Below, piece by piece: positions 11,376 through 22,525 of a stretch of 64,000 nucleotides of DNA (its first letter is position 1; the number at the start of each line of letters is the position of its first letter). Source of the DNA: Glycine soja (Eukaryota > Streptophyta > Magnoliopsida > Fabales > Fabaceae); assembly GCF_004193775.1 (NCBI RefSeq), contig NC_041005.1:12712501-12776500 (forward strand), written 5' to 3'. Under the pieces are notes generated by a model that had not been told where the DNA came from, did not search any database, and saw nothing but the letters and a program-made list of their open reading frames with translations. Made by a program: the position numbers and the translations under genes.

Positions 11376-12512
11376 GGGGGAGAAGTGAAGTAGAAAAAGG
11401 TTCAGCCCTCTTGGTAATTCAGAATCACTTAAAATTAGTGAGAAAAATTGGTTCCGTGAAGAAAATCCAAGCCAAGGCGCTTCCGTAACGTTTCCGTGGG
11501 TGATTTCGCGAAGGTTTTCGACCGTTCTTCGACGTTCTTCATTCGTTCTTCGCCGTTCTTCGGTCTTCAACCGGTAAGTTCCCTAGATCGAACTTTTCAA
11601 TTCATTCTATGCACCCTTAGTGGTCCTCATTGTTTTTTCGTGCTTTCATTTACATTTCATTTACTTTCCGTACCCCCTTTTGACGTGCTTAAGCCATTTA
11701 TTTAAGTCATTTCTCGCTTAATCTAAAAATAAAATAAATTTTCACCGATTGTTTGAATTGTATCATCCATTAATTTCGGTTAAAATGAATTTCGACCGTT
11801 CGGTTGTGCCGTAACCACGTTGGAAATAAAAAAAGAGGTAAAATAATAATATAATAATCAAAAATACCTTTTAGTAAAATAAAGCGAAAAATCAATCTGA
11901 CGTTTTCTCTTTGGGATTTCTCATTCTTAATTGAATTGACTAATAACTAAAGTGAAACTAAGGCTAAAATCAACTCGCCTAGTCAAGCTCGTCCACAAAA
12001 ATAGGATTTTGAAAGTTTATCATTTCAGTTTCTTACCAAGTAAAATGGATCATTTTTAAGGTCCAACGCCTTAAAATGATCACCTTTCAAGTAAAAAGAA
12101 TCACTTGATTCACGCATAAGAAAGAACTACATAGGCCTGATTTCCTCATCACAATTGAGGAATACGTAGGAGCAAAGGGAAACACCCTTGTCGACCACAA
12201 AAAGATAAAAAATATAAAAAGGGTATAAAGGATATAAGGACACAAAAGGGAACGTAAAAATCAAAGTCATGGTTGCACATTCGATTAAAGGCTGTCGTCC
12301 CTTGTGACGGACGTGTGGGGTGCTAATACCTTCCCCGTGCGTAAATACAACTCCCGAGCCTTTCACTTAAAAGTTTGTAGATCGCGTCTTCTCCGGTTTT
12401 CCCGACGTTTTCCTCAAATAAACGTTGGTGGCGACTCCGCGCGTATTCCTTTCGTGGAACACGCATCCCGCGAGTCACGCGTCGCCCTCTTGTCGAAGGG
12501 TAGGTTCCGACA

Positions 12513-12885
12513 GAGGGTACATCCACTAGGTTCAAAGAGAACAAGAGAGGGTACATCCCTTGTGGATCTTTGCTTGTAAAAGATTTTTTACAAGGTTGAA
12601 AGAAATCTCAAGGACCGCAGGTCGCTTGGGGACTGGAGGTAGGCACGGGTTGTTGCCGAACCAGTATAAAAACTCTTGTGTGTTTGTTTCCTTCTTCCCT
12701 ACTCTTTTACTTTCTGCTGTGCATTTAATTTCCGCTTTTACTTTCTGTTAAGTTTCTCTTCTACTCCATATTCTCTTAACAACATAAGTAAAAGCCTTAA
12801 AAGAGTAATTTTTAATTGGTAAAGTTTTAGGAATAATTAATTGAACCCCCCCTTCCTAATTATTCTGAGGCCACTCGATCCAACA
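12513..12885 (+). repeat. 3' part of the 5' LTR, truncated by the Tat insertion
   Basis: It matches about 17623-17997 almost base for base, with a few substitutions and small indels, and ends in CGATCCAACA directly before the primer site. It keeps two hairpins of the leader array. Confidence 0.92.
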
Positions 12886-12887
12886 AG

Positions 12888-12899
12888 TGGTATCAGAGC
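12888..12899 (+). other. Primer binding site (tRNA-iMet type)
   Basis: TGGTATCAGAGC starts two bases after the LTR end. This is the usual plant initiator-tRNA-Met primer complement in copia elements. Confidence 0.93.
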
Positions 12900-12913
12900 A
12901 GGTTTCTTGTAGG

Positions 12914-13999
12914 ATGACCTCCTCAAATCCCTTGTTTCCTGAAGGAAATTCTATTCACAGACCACCCATTTTCAATGGTGAGGGTTACCATTATTGGAAA
13001 ACCCGCATGCAAATATTCATTGAAGCCATAAATCTAAATATATGGGAAGCAATAGAATTAGGACCACATATACCCACTATAGTAGATGTAAGCACAAGTA
13101 CTTCAACCCAAAAACCTAGAGATCAGTGGACAGAAGAAGATAGGAGAAAAATCCAGTACGATCTCGAAGCCAAAAATATCATCTCTTCAGCCCTAGGGAT
13201 AGATTAGTACTTTAGAGTGTCAAATTGTACTAATGCCAAGGATATGTGGGATACTCTCCAGTTAACCCATGAAGGAACCACAGATGTGAAAAGGTCTAGA
13301 ATAAATACCCTTACTCATGAATATGAGTTATTTAGGATGAATCCAAATGAAAACATTCAGAGTTTACAAAAAAGGTTTACACATATTGTAAACCATCTTG
13401 CATCATTAGGAAAAGTTTTTCCTAATGAGGATTTAATTAATAAAGTCTTAAGATGTTTAAGTAGGGAATGGCAGCCCAAGGTAACTGCTATTTCTGAAAG
13501 CAAAGATATCTCTTCCATGTCTCTTGCCACTTTATTTGGTAAATTGCAGGAACACGAGATGGAACTTCAACGCCTCAATCAGAATGAAGAAAATGACAAA
13601 AAGAAGAGAAGCATAGCCCTTAAAGCCTCATCTTCCATACAAGAAGAAAACGAAGAAGAAGATTCAGATGATGAAGATTTTTCCTTCTTTGTTAAGAAAT
13701 TTCAGAAATACATCAAGAAAAGAAAAATTGATAGGCGTCAGAATTTCAATAATGGAAGAAAATCACAAGAGGATTCTCAAGTCCTTAGGTGTTACAAATG
13801 CAACCAAATTGGTCACATCAAGGCCAACTGTCCATCAAATGAAGAATGGTCGGAGAAAAGTGAAAAGAAAAGATTTGACGAAAGAAGAACTAAGAAAGCA
13901 TACATTGCATGGGATGAGAATGATTCATCCGATGGCTCAGAAAAGGAGATTAATCTTTTAACCAAAGATTATGAAAGTGACGAGAACATCTCTCAATGA
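12914..13999 (+). pseudogene. Sirevirus-type gag with CCHC knuckle, interrupted by one stop
   Basis: ATG at 12914 is the first ATG after the primer site. The frame is broken only by TAG at 13205-13207 and ends at TGA 13997-13999. It shows NGEGYHYWKTRMQIFIEA near the N-terminus, the gag core (DMWDTLQLTHEGTTDVK, RFTHIVNHLASLGK) and one zinc knuckle CYKCNQIGHIKANC at about 13789-13830. A Lys/Glu-rich tail follows. The protein would form the particle shell and bind element RNA. The gag at 35749-36651 (-) is clearly related (THEGTMDVTKAR, RFTHIVNHFLGLGK). The knuckle is intact; only the stop breaks it. Confidence 0.9.
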
Positions 14000-14738
14000 T
14001 GAAAAACAAGAAAAAAAAATGATTCTCATCTTTGAAGATATAGACACTTCAATCCTGAAAAAGGTAATATCAAAACCATTATCTTATTAAAATTTCTCTT
14101 AAAGTTGAAATTTTCATTCAAACAATTTGACTATGATGACTAACAATTCTTTATTTGTTTGTCTTTTGATTGATTGAAATCATGAGTATATTTGCTTGAT
14201 TGATTTCATTCTATTTGCATGAAATATTCATTCATTTATTCAAGTAAAATCAATATTCTTCATACTTGTATTGTAATTGTTCTTGATAAAATTGATTATC
14301 TTCATGTTTTGAATATTTTTGCATGACATGATATGTAAATTACATGATTGAAAATTAGTCATAAAGTATTTTCAAATATAGTATTTTCAAAAATAGTTTT
14401 CAAAACTTCTTCTCTCCTAGAAAGCCTTCTATTTTTGTTTTTCTGGCTAAAATAACCACTGGTAATCGATTACAAGTAGTTATTTCTGGCAAAGTTGCTC
14501 TTTGGTAATCGATTACCATATTTGTGTAATCAATTACGACGTGTCCCTGCACCTATATATTTAAATTTCAAATTCTGAAACCTACAACCTTTCATTCTCT
14601 CGAAAACCCTCGCCCCCAATTTTTCTTCCAGCCATATCTCACTCAATTCTTATCCAAATCACTCCCCACAAAGCCCTAACTTCATCTTTTTTCAATCTCT
14701 TTCATTTGAACCGATTGACATCCCAAAAAACTCTTCAA
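14000..14738 (+). promoter_or_regulatory. Spacer with promoter-like segment before the extra ORF
   Basis: The sequence is AT-rich without coding capacity. Palindromic TAATCGATTA motifs occur at about 14464 and 14506. A TATATAT box at 14554-14560 is followed by a pyrimidine-rich 5'-UTR-like stretch (CTCTCGAAAACCCTCGCCCC region) up to the ATG at 14739. This resembles a plant gene promoter placed inside a retroelement. Promoter activity is inferred. Confidence 0.45.
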
Positions 14739-15845
14739 ATGGCAGAACCATCGATAAAGCGGAAAGGAACTTCGAGTCGGAGTCAGCGGCATTCCGGGTC
14801 ACAGGAAGCACCAATTCCTCCGTCCATTCCCTCTGGATAATTATTCTCATCAGAGGAACAGCGTATACGGTACACAAATCTCTTTTCCTCTCGTTCCATT
14901 GTAGACCCAAAATTCATAGATATGGAGTTCTTCTCAAATGAGAATTTTGAATGCTTCCAAGCATTTGAAAGCTCTAATCTTATTCCATTCATGTCTCTGA
15001 AATTACCTGTCTATTCTGAATTAGTCAAAGCCTTTTATTCTAATTTAGAAATTCATGAAGGTGTTCTAATGTCTGAAATCTATGGGATTAAGATGGTCAT
15101 TGACCAATCCCTATTTTTTGACTTAGCCAAATTGCCTAATGAAGGTGTGCCTTTTGAGGGTGCACTGATTGATGAATGGAAATTCGATTTCTCTGTGCAT
15201 GATGCCCGCCAGTTGGTTTGCACCAACCAAGCGGATATGACCAGAAGACTTCTTACTGGTTCATTGGATTTTGAAAGCCGCATCCTCCATTACCTTATAG
15301 TTCGCATTTTGCTTCCTAGATCTTCAAACCTTGCCCAGGTTTCTGAAGAAGATCTCATTGTCATGTGGGCCTTTCATAAAGGTTTACAAATTGATTGGTC
15401 ACATCTTGTTAGATATCGCATGCATAAGGCATTGCGATTGAATGCCCCATTGCCTTATCCTCACCTTGTTACCCTCTTCCTTCAACATTTCAACATCCCT
15501 CTTGATTCTGAACCTTATGTTCCAATCAAGAGATCATTCCTTATAGGCGCTTCAGTCATAGCATCCTTTGGTTATATTAAGGAGCATGATGGATCATGGG
15601 TAAAGAAGGGTGCTAGAAATATTGGTGAAGAAGGACATGAGGGAGAAGATTCATCTCTTCTTTCGAAGATTTTGGAAAGGTTTGATGGTCTTCAAACCTT
15701 TGTTGGTGAGAGGTTTGATACTTTGGAACTGCAAGTGGATATGCGCTCCAATGAAATGGAGTCAAGAATGACTAAGGTTGAAGAAGATGTATCTTACATC
15801 CGATCAAGCTTTGATCTTCCACCACCGCCGCCACCATCATCTTAG
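14739..15845 (+). pseudogene. Extra ORF of the sirevirus-like element, plant-specific, with C-terminal coiled coil
   Basis: ATG at 14739; the same frame has TAA at 14838-14840 and then stays open to TAG 15843-15845 (about 368 codons in all). The N-terminus is basic and Ser-rich. The middle holds VYSELVKAFYSNLEIHEG, GIKMVIDQSLFFDLAKLP and ILHYLIVRILLPRSSNLAQVSEEDL. The C-terminal 70 residues look like a coiled coil (ILERFDGLQTFVGERFDTL, SRMTKVEEDVSYI) and end in a proline run. A close relative is at 27308-28307 (-), and a distant one at 6780-7970 in the Tat element. Sireviruses often carry an env-like ORF in this position, but I see no signal peptide or membrane span, so I do not call it envelope. 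Function is unknown. Confidence 0.75.
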
Positions 15846-16297
15846 AATTAAATTTTAATATTACTACTTTGATTTTCAGCCTTGTATTTTGGCAATATTA
15901 CTATAGTATTTGAACAATTTATTTCCTTATTTGCATGGTTTGGTTGAACAAGTATGTTATTTGACTATGTGGATTTTATAAGTTAATCTATTTATGATTG
16001 TTACTTCATGGTTTTTACTTCATGTTATGGTTAATATTTTTTTATGAATACTGTATAAATGTTTTAGATATATTTGCATACTTTTAAGTTTAATACGCAC
16101 TTTGGATTTTTGTTGATGCCAAAGGGGGAGAGAAATAGGGATAAATCAAGAACTCACATGAGTAAATAATTTAATTTTAAGATAAGCATAAATTCAAAAA
16201 CAGAGGGGGAGCATTTATAAGAGTGATCGACTAGGAAAAAGTGTGTGTGTGTGTGGTTCTTGATTTCAGAAGTTGTCATCATCAAAAAGGGGGAGAT
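15846..16297 (+). other. 3' non-coding region and polypurine tract
   Basis: AT-rich sequence with GGGGGAG patches (16124, 16205) and a (GT)n stretch near 16241. The polypurine tract AAAAAGGGGGAGAT at 16284-16297 ends at the LTR. Confidence 0.75.
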
Positions 16298-16417
16298 TGT
16301 GGAAACAAAGCTTCATGATGAATCAACAATGATTCAAATGTGTTTTGATGATAACAGTGATGACAATAAAAGATGATGACAAAAGTGATGAACAAAAAGC
16401 TCAAGTGAATCAAAGAA

Positions 16418-16585
16418 CATCCATCTCAAGAATCAAGATTCAAGAATCAAGAAGAATTCAAGACTCAAGAAGAAAGCCTACAAACAAAGATTCAAGATCT
16501 CAAGAATCAAGATCAAGATTCAAGAATCAAGAATCAAGACTCAAGATTTCAAGAATCAAGATCAAGATTCAAGAATGAAGAAAAG
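16418..16585 (+). repeat. Degenerate CAAGAATCAAGAT minisatellite in U3
   Basis: Short overlapping units of the form TCAAGAATCAAGA repeat with small changes over about 165 bases. The open frame through it is a by-product. Confidence 0.8.
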
Positions 16586-17046
16586 ACTCAATCAAGATAA
16601 GTATTAAAAAGTTTTTTCAAAACTTTGAATAGCACATGAGTTTTTGACAAAACCTTTACCAAAGAGTTTTTACTCTCTGGTAATCGATTACCATATTGTT
16701 GTAATCGATTACCAGTAGTAAAATGAGTTTGAAAAAGTTTTCAAACTGAATTTACAACATTCCAAATATTTTCAAAAGGCTGTAATCTATTACAATGTTT
16801 TGGTAATCGATTACCAGTGTCCTTGAACGTTGAAATTCAAATTTAAAAGTGAAGAGTCACATGATTTCACTCAAAAGCTTTGTGTAATCGATTACACTTA
16901 TTTGGTAATCGATTACTAGTGTTTGTTTCTGAAAAATCTAAAGATGTAACTCTTCAAAAAGGTTTTGACTTTTTCAAATGGGTTTTAAGTTTTTCTAAAA
17001 AGTTATAACTCTTCTGAATGGCCTTCTTGACCAGACATGAAGAGTC

Positions 17047-17054
17047 TATAAAAG
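17047..17054 (+). promoter_or_regulatory. TATA box of the sirevirus-like LTR
   Basis: TATAAAAG lies about 750 bases into the LTR. A start 25-35 bases downstream would place the hairpin array in the RNA leader. Confidence 0.65.
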
Positions 17055-17521
17055 CAAGGCTTTGTTTTTGTATTCTAAATCAATCTTTCTAACAACAATC
17101 TTGAATACTTTACTTTTCCAATCAATCCTTTACAAGCCTTGACTCTCTTTGAACTTCTTCTTCTTCTTTGTACCAAAATCTTTCTGAAGTTTTCTGGTTT
17201 TCTAAACCTTGAAAACTTGTGCTATTCATCTTTTCATTCTCTTATCCCTTTGCCAAAAAGAATTCGCCAATGACTAACCGCCTGAATTCTTTTTGTGTCT
17301 CTCTTCTCTCTTTTCCAAATGAACAAGGGACTAACCGCCTGAATTCTTTTGTGTCTCCCTTCTCCCTTGTCAAAGAATTCAAAATGACACAGTCTGAGAA
17401 TTCTTTTGATTCTTCCTATTCCCTAATACAAAATCGTTCAAAGGTTTAACCGCCTGAGAATTCTTTTGTATCTCCATTCACAAAGTATCAAAGGTGTAAC
17501 AGCCTGAGATCTTTGTCTTAA

Positions 17522-17705
17522 CACATTGGAGGGTACATCCTTTGTGGCACAAGTAGAGGGTATATCTACTTGGGTTTGACTGAGAACAAGAGAGGGTACA
17601 TCTCTTGTGGATCAGTTCTAGTGAAGGGTACATCCACTAGGTTCAAAGAGAACAAGGGAGGGTACATCCCTTGTGGATCTTTGCTTGTAAAAGGTTTTTT
17701 ACAAG
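17522..17705 (+). repeat. Array of six hairpins with constant loop and changing stems
   Basis: Five 7-8 bp stems enclose the same loop, GGGTACA (once GGGTATA). Arms are ACATTGGA/TCCTTTGT (17523-17545, two mismatches), CAAGTAGA/TCTACTTG (17550-17572), ACAAGAGA/TCTCTTGT (17586-17608), CTAGTGAA/TCCACTAG (17618-17640, one mismatch) and ACAAGGGA/TCCCTTGT (17652-17674). A sixth perfect stem, CTTGTAAAA/TTTTACAAG with loop GGTT, lies at 17684-17705. Stem sequences change between units while pairing is mostly kept. The 5' LTR remnant keeps the last two (12540-12562 with one mismatch, and 12573-12594). The array lies downstream of the TATA box. An RNA role (dimerisation, packaging, translation) is inference. 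Confidence 0.8.
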
Positions 17706-18164
17706 GTTGAAAGAAATCTCAAGGACCGTAGGTCGCTTGGGGACTGGAGGTAGGCACGGGTTGTTGCCGAACCAGTATAAAAACTCTTGTGTGTTTGTTT
17801 CCTTCTTCCCTACTCTTTTACTTTCCGCTGTGCATTTAATTTCCGCTTTTACTTTCTGTTAAGTTTCTCTTCTACTCTATATTCTTTTAACAACATAAGT
17901 AAAAGCCTTAAAAGTAATTTTTAATTGGTAAAGTTTTAGGAATAATTAATTCAACCCCCCCCCCTTCTTAATTATTCTGAGGCCACTCGATCCAACAAAA
18001 ATGTTAAAACTTAAAAGCACAACCCATTTACACGTACACTAGAAGAGAATGCTCATTTACTTTTGCAACACCTCAAGTTTCGAATACTAGAAATATACCT
18101 TAAGAAAAAGTCTTATTAAGACTCTTTTTCTATATTTTCTATAAATTCTTGTTGTTGGTGTTGT

Positions 18165-18192
18165 TGTTGTTATTATTATTATTACTATTGTT

Positions 18193-18290
<98 letters not shown>
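18165..18290 (+). repeat. Trinucleotide microsatellite (ATT)n-(ATC)n-(ATT)n
   Basis: A long TCA/ATC run at about 18193-18262 is flanked by ATT runs. The Leu/Ser-only frame through it is not a gene. Confidence 0.95.
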
Positions 18291-19084
18291 GTTTGGTGTT
18301 AGAGACGTATTATACTAAATTCTTATATTAGAATGCTTGAACAATTGTCTAACTCTAGTGTAGTTTTATGATGAAAACTTTGGAAAGAGCTACAATTCAT
18401 TCCTATACTTTAGAAACCAAAATCAGCTTTTATCTTAGAGAAAATCGACCACGAAGTAGGCCACTTACTCATGAAAAACACTTGAAGTCCACTATTGGAC
18501 AAAATAACCTCACAAACCCCTTTCTCCCTACATATATAGAGGACACTATCAATCCTTAAGAGCATCAAAACATAAAGTGGGCTTTGCGCTAAGTGTGAAG
18601 TCCTACATAGTTAATATTTATTATCTTTCCATTAGAGTTTCCATACTTGTGGATTATAGGCCGCTTGAAATTGTGTTTTAAATCACACTTAAGTTTTAGT
18701 CATAGTAATAATTGTTACTAGGGTCGTGGTGGTCAATGTCGTCAAGTTCGTGTGAGTTAGTTAAAGCTTGTCTCCATTCTTTCTTGGTGAGTGCTTTCTC
18801 CTATCCTTCTTAAGCTATTTCCTTCTTTAGTTGTCGGTGTAAGTATTTTTATCTTATCTCATGAACTAGATATCTTAGTTTAAGAGAGTGATGTGAAAAC
18901 AAAGATGCGAATAAAATAACTAGAAATGAAAATTTAATATGAAAAAAGAACTATGAATTTGACTGAATTAGGATTATGTGTTTTCATAAGAAATGTGTGG
19001 CATTCACTTAACTAATGGCTTTGGTTTCACCTAATTTGGATTTCTAGAACTCTATATATAGAACAATTAGTGAGCAAATGTCAA
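18291..19084. other. AT-rich intergenic stretch, nothing recognised
   Basis: No coding frame, LTR end or tandem repeat is supported. Confidence 0.5.
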
Positions 19085-19089
19085 GTTGT

Positions 19090-20526
19090 TGAAAAAGAGG
19101 ATCTCAACAAACCAAGAGGGGGAGGGGGAGGTAAATTGGTTTTCAAAACAAAACGAACTTTTAAAACCAGAGTTACAAAAACTTCTTTTGTATGGATCGT
19201 ATCACAAAAATTTTATAAATCAAACTCAATCAATACTTAATCAATCTATCCTTTACACAAGATCCTTCATTAAAGTTCTTTCTTCCACAAAGATATATTC
19301 TTGAAAAAACTGATTAAGACGAAAATGAGAGATAAAGATAAGATCAAGAGAAGAAGTATACAACCTTTTTATACTATTTCACTCTCTATCACTAAAGAAA
19401 CTAATCTAGTTATCTAATCCAAAATCAAAATTAGATTTTCACTATGCATATAGAATCCTTACAAGAAATCAACACCAATCTATAGTCCCCACCTTGGAAA
19501 AAGAGACTTAAGCATCCAACACTAGGGTCCTTTGTGAATAAGAGCCTAAGAGAAACTTACCCTTAGGCCAAACCAGAAACACCTATTCTAGCATGCCTTA
19601 AGCGATTCTTGCACAAACAAAAAGATGTGTAAAACCATTCATGAAAACCAAGAGTAAAGATAGACACAACCTGATCAATCCTTTCCATAAAACCTTGCTT
19701 GACTAAAGAGGTGTTCTTCTTGAACTCAAGAAAGTGACACAACTCACTTATCATTAAAGATCTTCACAATCAAAACATTGGAAGGTGTGAGCTACTTTTT
19801 CTAAGCACTTTTCTTCTCTTTTTTCTTTAGCTAATAACAACACATGATCTTAGCTCATTCAGAAGCTTATTTCGTTGTACTATGAAGAGAACACAAGTTG
19901 GTTATTTATAGAGAAAATAGTTATAACCGCCTATAATTGATTAAATTTACAAGGTAATTGATTAATTCAATGAAGTAATCGATTAGATTATCTTTTTAAT
20001 CGACTAAAGTGTTCTTCCCAAAACCTAGAAACAGCTCAAGAACAATGTAATCGATTAAAGTATTCTTGTTCACTTTTGAAACACTTATAGAAAGAGAAGT
20101 AATCGATTATAACACATGGTAATCAATTAAAGTAGAGACTCCTAAATAAATAAATCATTATCTTAAAAACAACTGTGTAATTGATTACGATAAGGCTATA
20201 ATCGATTAAACCAATACGAGACATAACTCTACAAGCTTCAAACAACTTGTGTAATCGATTACGATAAGGTTGTAATCGATTAAAATAGAGAGTTTTGCCT
20301 TCTGAAGAAACTTTCCTAACTTAGAAAATTTTCTTCTCCCTTACTCATGATGATGCATGATGCACAAAAGATATGATATGGACTAAGATGCAACATTCAA
20401 TATAACAACCAATACAAATACCACTCAAAGAAGTTAGGCATGTAAAAGACAAAACATCTTTAAGCTTTTCTCCAAGCTTCAAGCTTTAGTCTTTAGGTTG
20501 TTCATGTTGTTCCCATATCTCTAATA
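19090..20526 (-). repeat. Solo LTR, sirevirus-type
   Basis: In minus sense it begins TATTAGAGATATGGG and ends CTTTTTCA, matching the ends of the LTRs at 25548-26825 and 36705-37512. Its interior has the same GGTTTGT and G-rich block near the 3' end, and many TAATCGATTA-like motifs (19930-20280). No primer site or internal region adjoins it. Flanks GTTGT (19085-19089) and TTTGT (20527-20531) are a likely target duplication with one change. Confidence 0.7.
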
Positions 20527-20531
20527 TTTGT

Positions 20532-22525
20532 CAGGATTATGCATTCAGTTTGTGTTCTTCCTAATCTTAAGCATAGTGGATGACTAACTAGCTTTTGAGG
20601 TAAACATAGAACTTGTAGATAATTGTCTTAGCTTTAAAACAAGATAAAATGCAACTTGATAAGATTAGCGTAACTACAAATATAGTGGTTACACCTCAGA
20701 GAGTTCATAATCACACAATCGAAAATGATAAAAGTAATGCTCAAAACTTAAAGGATGTTATACCAATCATAATACAAAGTAAGAAGATGCTAAAATTGAT
20801 GTGTGGCCTAGAGTTAAGATGCACATGACTTGATTGAATAATGATATTGAATACATGTGTTGATGCTATAACTTGAATGGTGATTTATGAGTGTTGTGGA
20901 ATCATTGAATGTTATGCTTCATCTCTAAAGTGTGAATTGTGATGTATGATATCTGTGTGTGCATGGTGAATCAAGTGATGTCATTATACTGTTTTGAAAA
21001 TATTTATATACGGCCCAAGTTAATGTGGAGCAAGGACCACCATGTTATGATGAGTTATGGTTAGATGCCATTGAGATGGGTGACTTAGCCTATGTTTAGC
21101 GAGAATGGGCCTGGGCAGTATTTTGACTGTTAGTTATCTAGCCTATGTGGGGAAAGAATGAGCTCACTATGTTTGATGTGAAGTTGAATGGAATCACTTG
21201 CAAATGAATGTTTGGGACATGCATCATAAATGTGCATATGTTTTTAAGATGGAGAATGAGGGCAAGCTTATCGAGGAGGGCATGAATGAGTTAATGTATG
21301 ACTCTATACTTGGGGGGTATCCAATTTGGAATCTCCAAGTGGCTCATGTTGATCCTGTGGGTTGGAGTACCCTTGCAAAATTGGGTAACCTTGACGGGCC
21401 ATTGGCAGTCTCGTCTCAGTGAAAGCGTAGTAATGGAATCATGTGGGTTTGTTACTACATGTCCTTTTGAGCTTCTTTTGTAAATGTTTTTCTGGTACAA
21501 CATGCACATGGGAAAAGAGAAAGCAACATCACATTGCATATGTGCATTTTTGTGAATTGTCTAACTTGTGTGGTTTATTAAGTGGATGTCATGTGTGGCT
21601 TATGTTGTACTTATGTTATATACGAATGATTCTATCCATAGTTATCATAATGTATATATATCTAGATGTTAAACTATTGTGGTGACTTGTAATGTGATAG
21701 GACTTATCTCTTTAAGGGCATAATGAGAGATGTATCTAAAATGACACTATGTGAGTATAGGCTAGAACAAATATTGTCTTTGAGCATAGATTGATGTAAG
21801 GTTAATGTTTAGGAATAAAACTTGAGTAAGGAAGTGGATTTACTGCAAAAGAGAAAGAAAAATGTAAAACTAAGCAACTTACTGTTTAAAGAATGGATCT
21901 TAAGATATTAGTGAAGATGAACTAGTGTAATAAGCAATTACAAGGGGTAAGTTAAAGGAAAGTTTTTATGATCGATGGATGCCGACCCAACTTTAGAAAT
22001 GATAAGGTTTGATAGAGACCCAGTAAGAGTAAAACCATGAAAGACAAATGATTGGGTTATTTTGATAGAGGAGTCTAACCCAACCTTAGAGTCCCTAGAG
22101 CACTTACTGAGACATTATATATTACCCCTTTAAGTTCCCTTCTTTTCAGGAAAATAGGTAACTGCATGTGTCATTGGAGCATGGAGTCTTGTCTTGGAAG
22201 ATGTTTTTTTATATCTATGTAGTTCTTTTTATGTTGTATGATGTATATGCTATAGGAAATAAGTTGTATTTGTATAATACATAGAACTAAGTTGTAATTT
22301 TATAAGTTTTTTTGTTAACTTTCACATGATGACATTGCATGGATGTTTTTCATTTTTGTGTCTTTAGAAATATTAAGCTTAGTTACGCTAATACACTTAG
22401 GGTGTTACACCTTTCCTTTTCTTAGATGTAACTTTCAACTTTAAAAGCTAAAACGTGATATGCTTGAATCTAAATAAAATGAGTTTCTTTTTTTCTTGTT
22501 CTTTTGGGAACATGTATCTTGCATC
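20532..22525. other. AT-rich sequence with a possible decayed LTR, no gene
   Basis: In minus sense, TGTAACACCC at about 22410 resembles the start of gypsy LTRs in this window, and an inverted ATTAGCGTAACTA occurs at 20668 and 22382. I cannot find a matching far end, so a decayed gypsy LTR is only possible. Short frames at 21198-21539 show no family features. Confidence 0.3.

Larger units (their letters stand above)
1..12512 (+). mobile_element. Ty3/gypsy LTR retrotransposon, Tat/Ogre lineage, 3' portion
   Basis: The element runs off the left edge of the window. In order it has retropepsin, G-patch, a predicted intron, RT, RNase H, a second archaeal-type RNase H, integrase, an extra ORF, a long 3' UTR with tandem repeats, a polypurine tract and a 3' LTR that ends at 12512. 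The duplicated RNase H, the pro/RT intron and the repeat-bearing 3' UTR are published marks of the Tat/Ogre clade. The sequence right after the LTR is the 3' part of a copia LTR, so this element inserted into the 5' LTR of the next element. Coding breaks seen are a frameshift in the C run at 318-323, TAA at 3394-3396 and TAG at 7770-7772. It cannot encode its full protein set. Confidence 0.9.
10854..12512 (+). repeat. 3' LTR of the Tat/Ogre element
   Basis: It begins with TGTCATACCC after a purine tract and ends in TTCCGACA, giving TG...CA ends and a length of 1659 bp. A TATA box lies at 11368. The next base (12513) starts sequence that matches the 3' LTR of the following copia element, which fixes the right edge. 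The 5' LTR is outside the window, so the target duplication cannot be checked. Confidence 0.85.
12513..17997 (+). mobile_element. Sirevirus-like Ty1/copia element lacking pol (non-autonomous)
   Basis: The order is 5' LTR remnant, tRNA-iMet type primer site, gag, spacer with a promoter-like segment, extra ORF, polypurine tract and a full 3' LTR. No protease, integrase, RT or RNase H is seen between gag (ends 13999) and the extra ORF (14739), so it would need pol from a relative. The left part of the 5' LTR is separated by the inserted Tat element and lies outside the window. Gag has TAG at 13205-13207 and the extra ORF has TAA at 14838-14840. The right target duplication cannot be paired. Confidence 0.85.
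16298..17997 (+). repeat. 3' LTR of the sirevirus-like element
   Basis: It starts TGTGGAAACAAAG after the polypurine tract and ends CGATCCAACA, 1700 bp. It contains a CAAGAATC-type minisatellite, several GTAATCGATTAC palindromes, a TATA box at 17047 and a hairpin array at 17522-17705. The last 375 bases match the 5' LTR remnant. Confidence 0.92.

Noticed and set aside
14739..15845. Envelope protein call for the extra ORF
   Set aside because: Position fits the env-like genes of sireviruses, but no signal peptide, membrane span or cleavage motif can be seen.
16345..16578. Open frame rich in SRIKIQES
   Set aside because: It is translation of the CAAGAATC minisatellite in the LTR.
18149..18331. 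Leu/Ser-only open frame
   Set aside because: It is the translation of an ATT/ATC microsatellite.
21198..21539. Overlapping open frames on both strands
   Set aside because: No recognisable domain, no conserved context, and the region resembles decayed LTR sequence.
20666..22411. DNA transposon with inverted ATTAGCGTAACTA ends
   Set aside because: The inverted match is only 13 bases, with no target duplication and no transposase; a decayed LTR is as likely.
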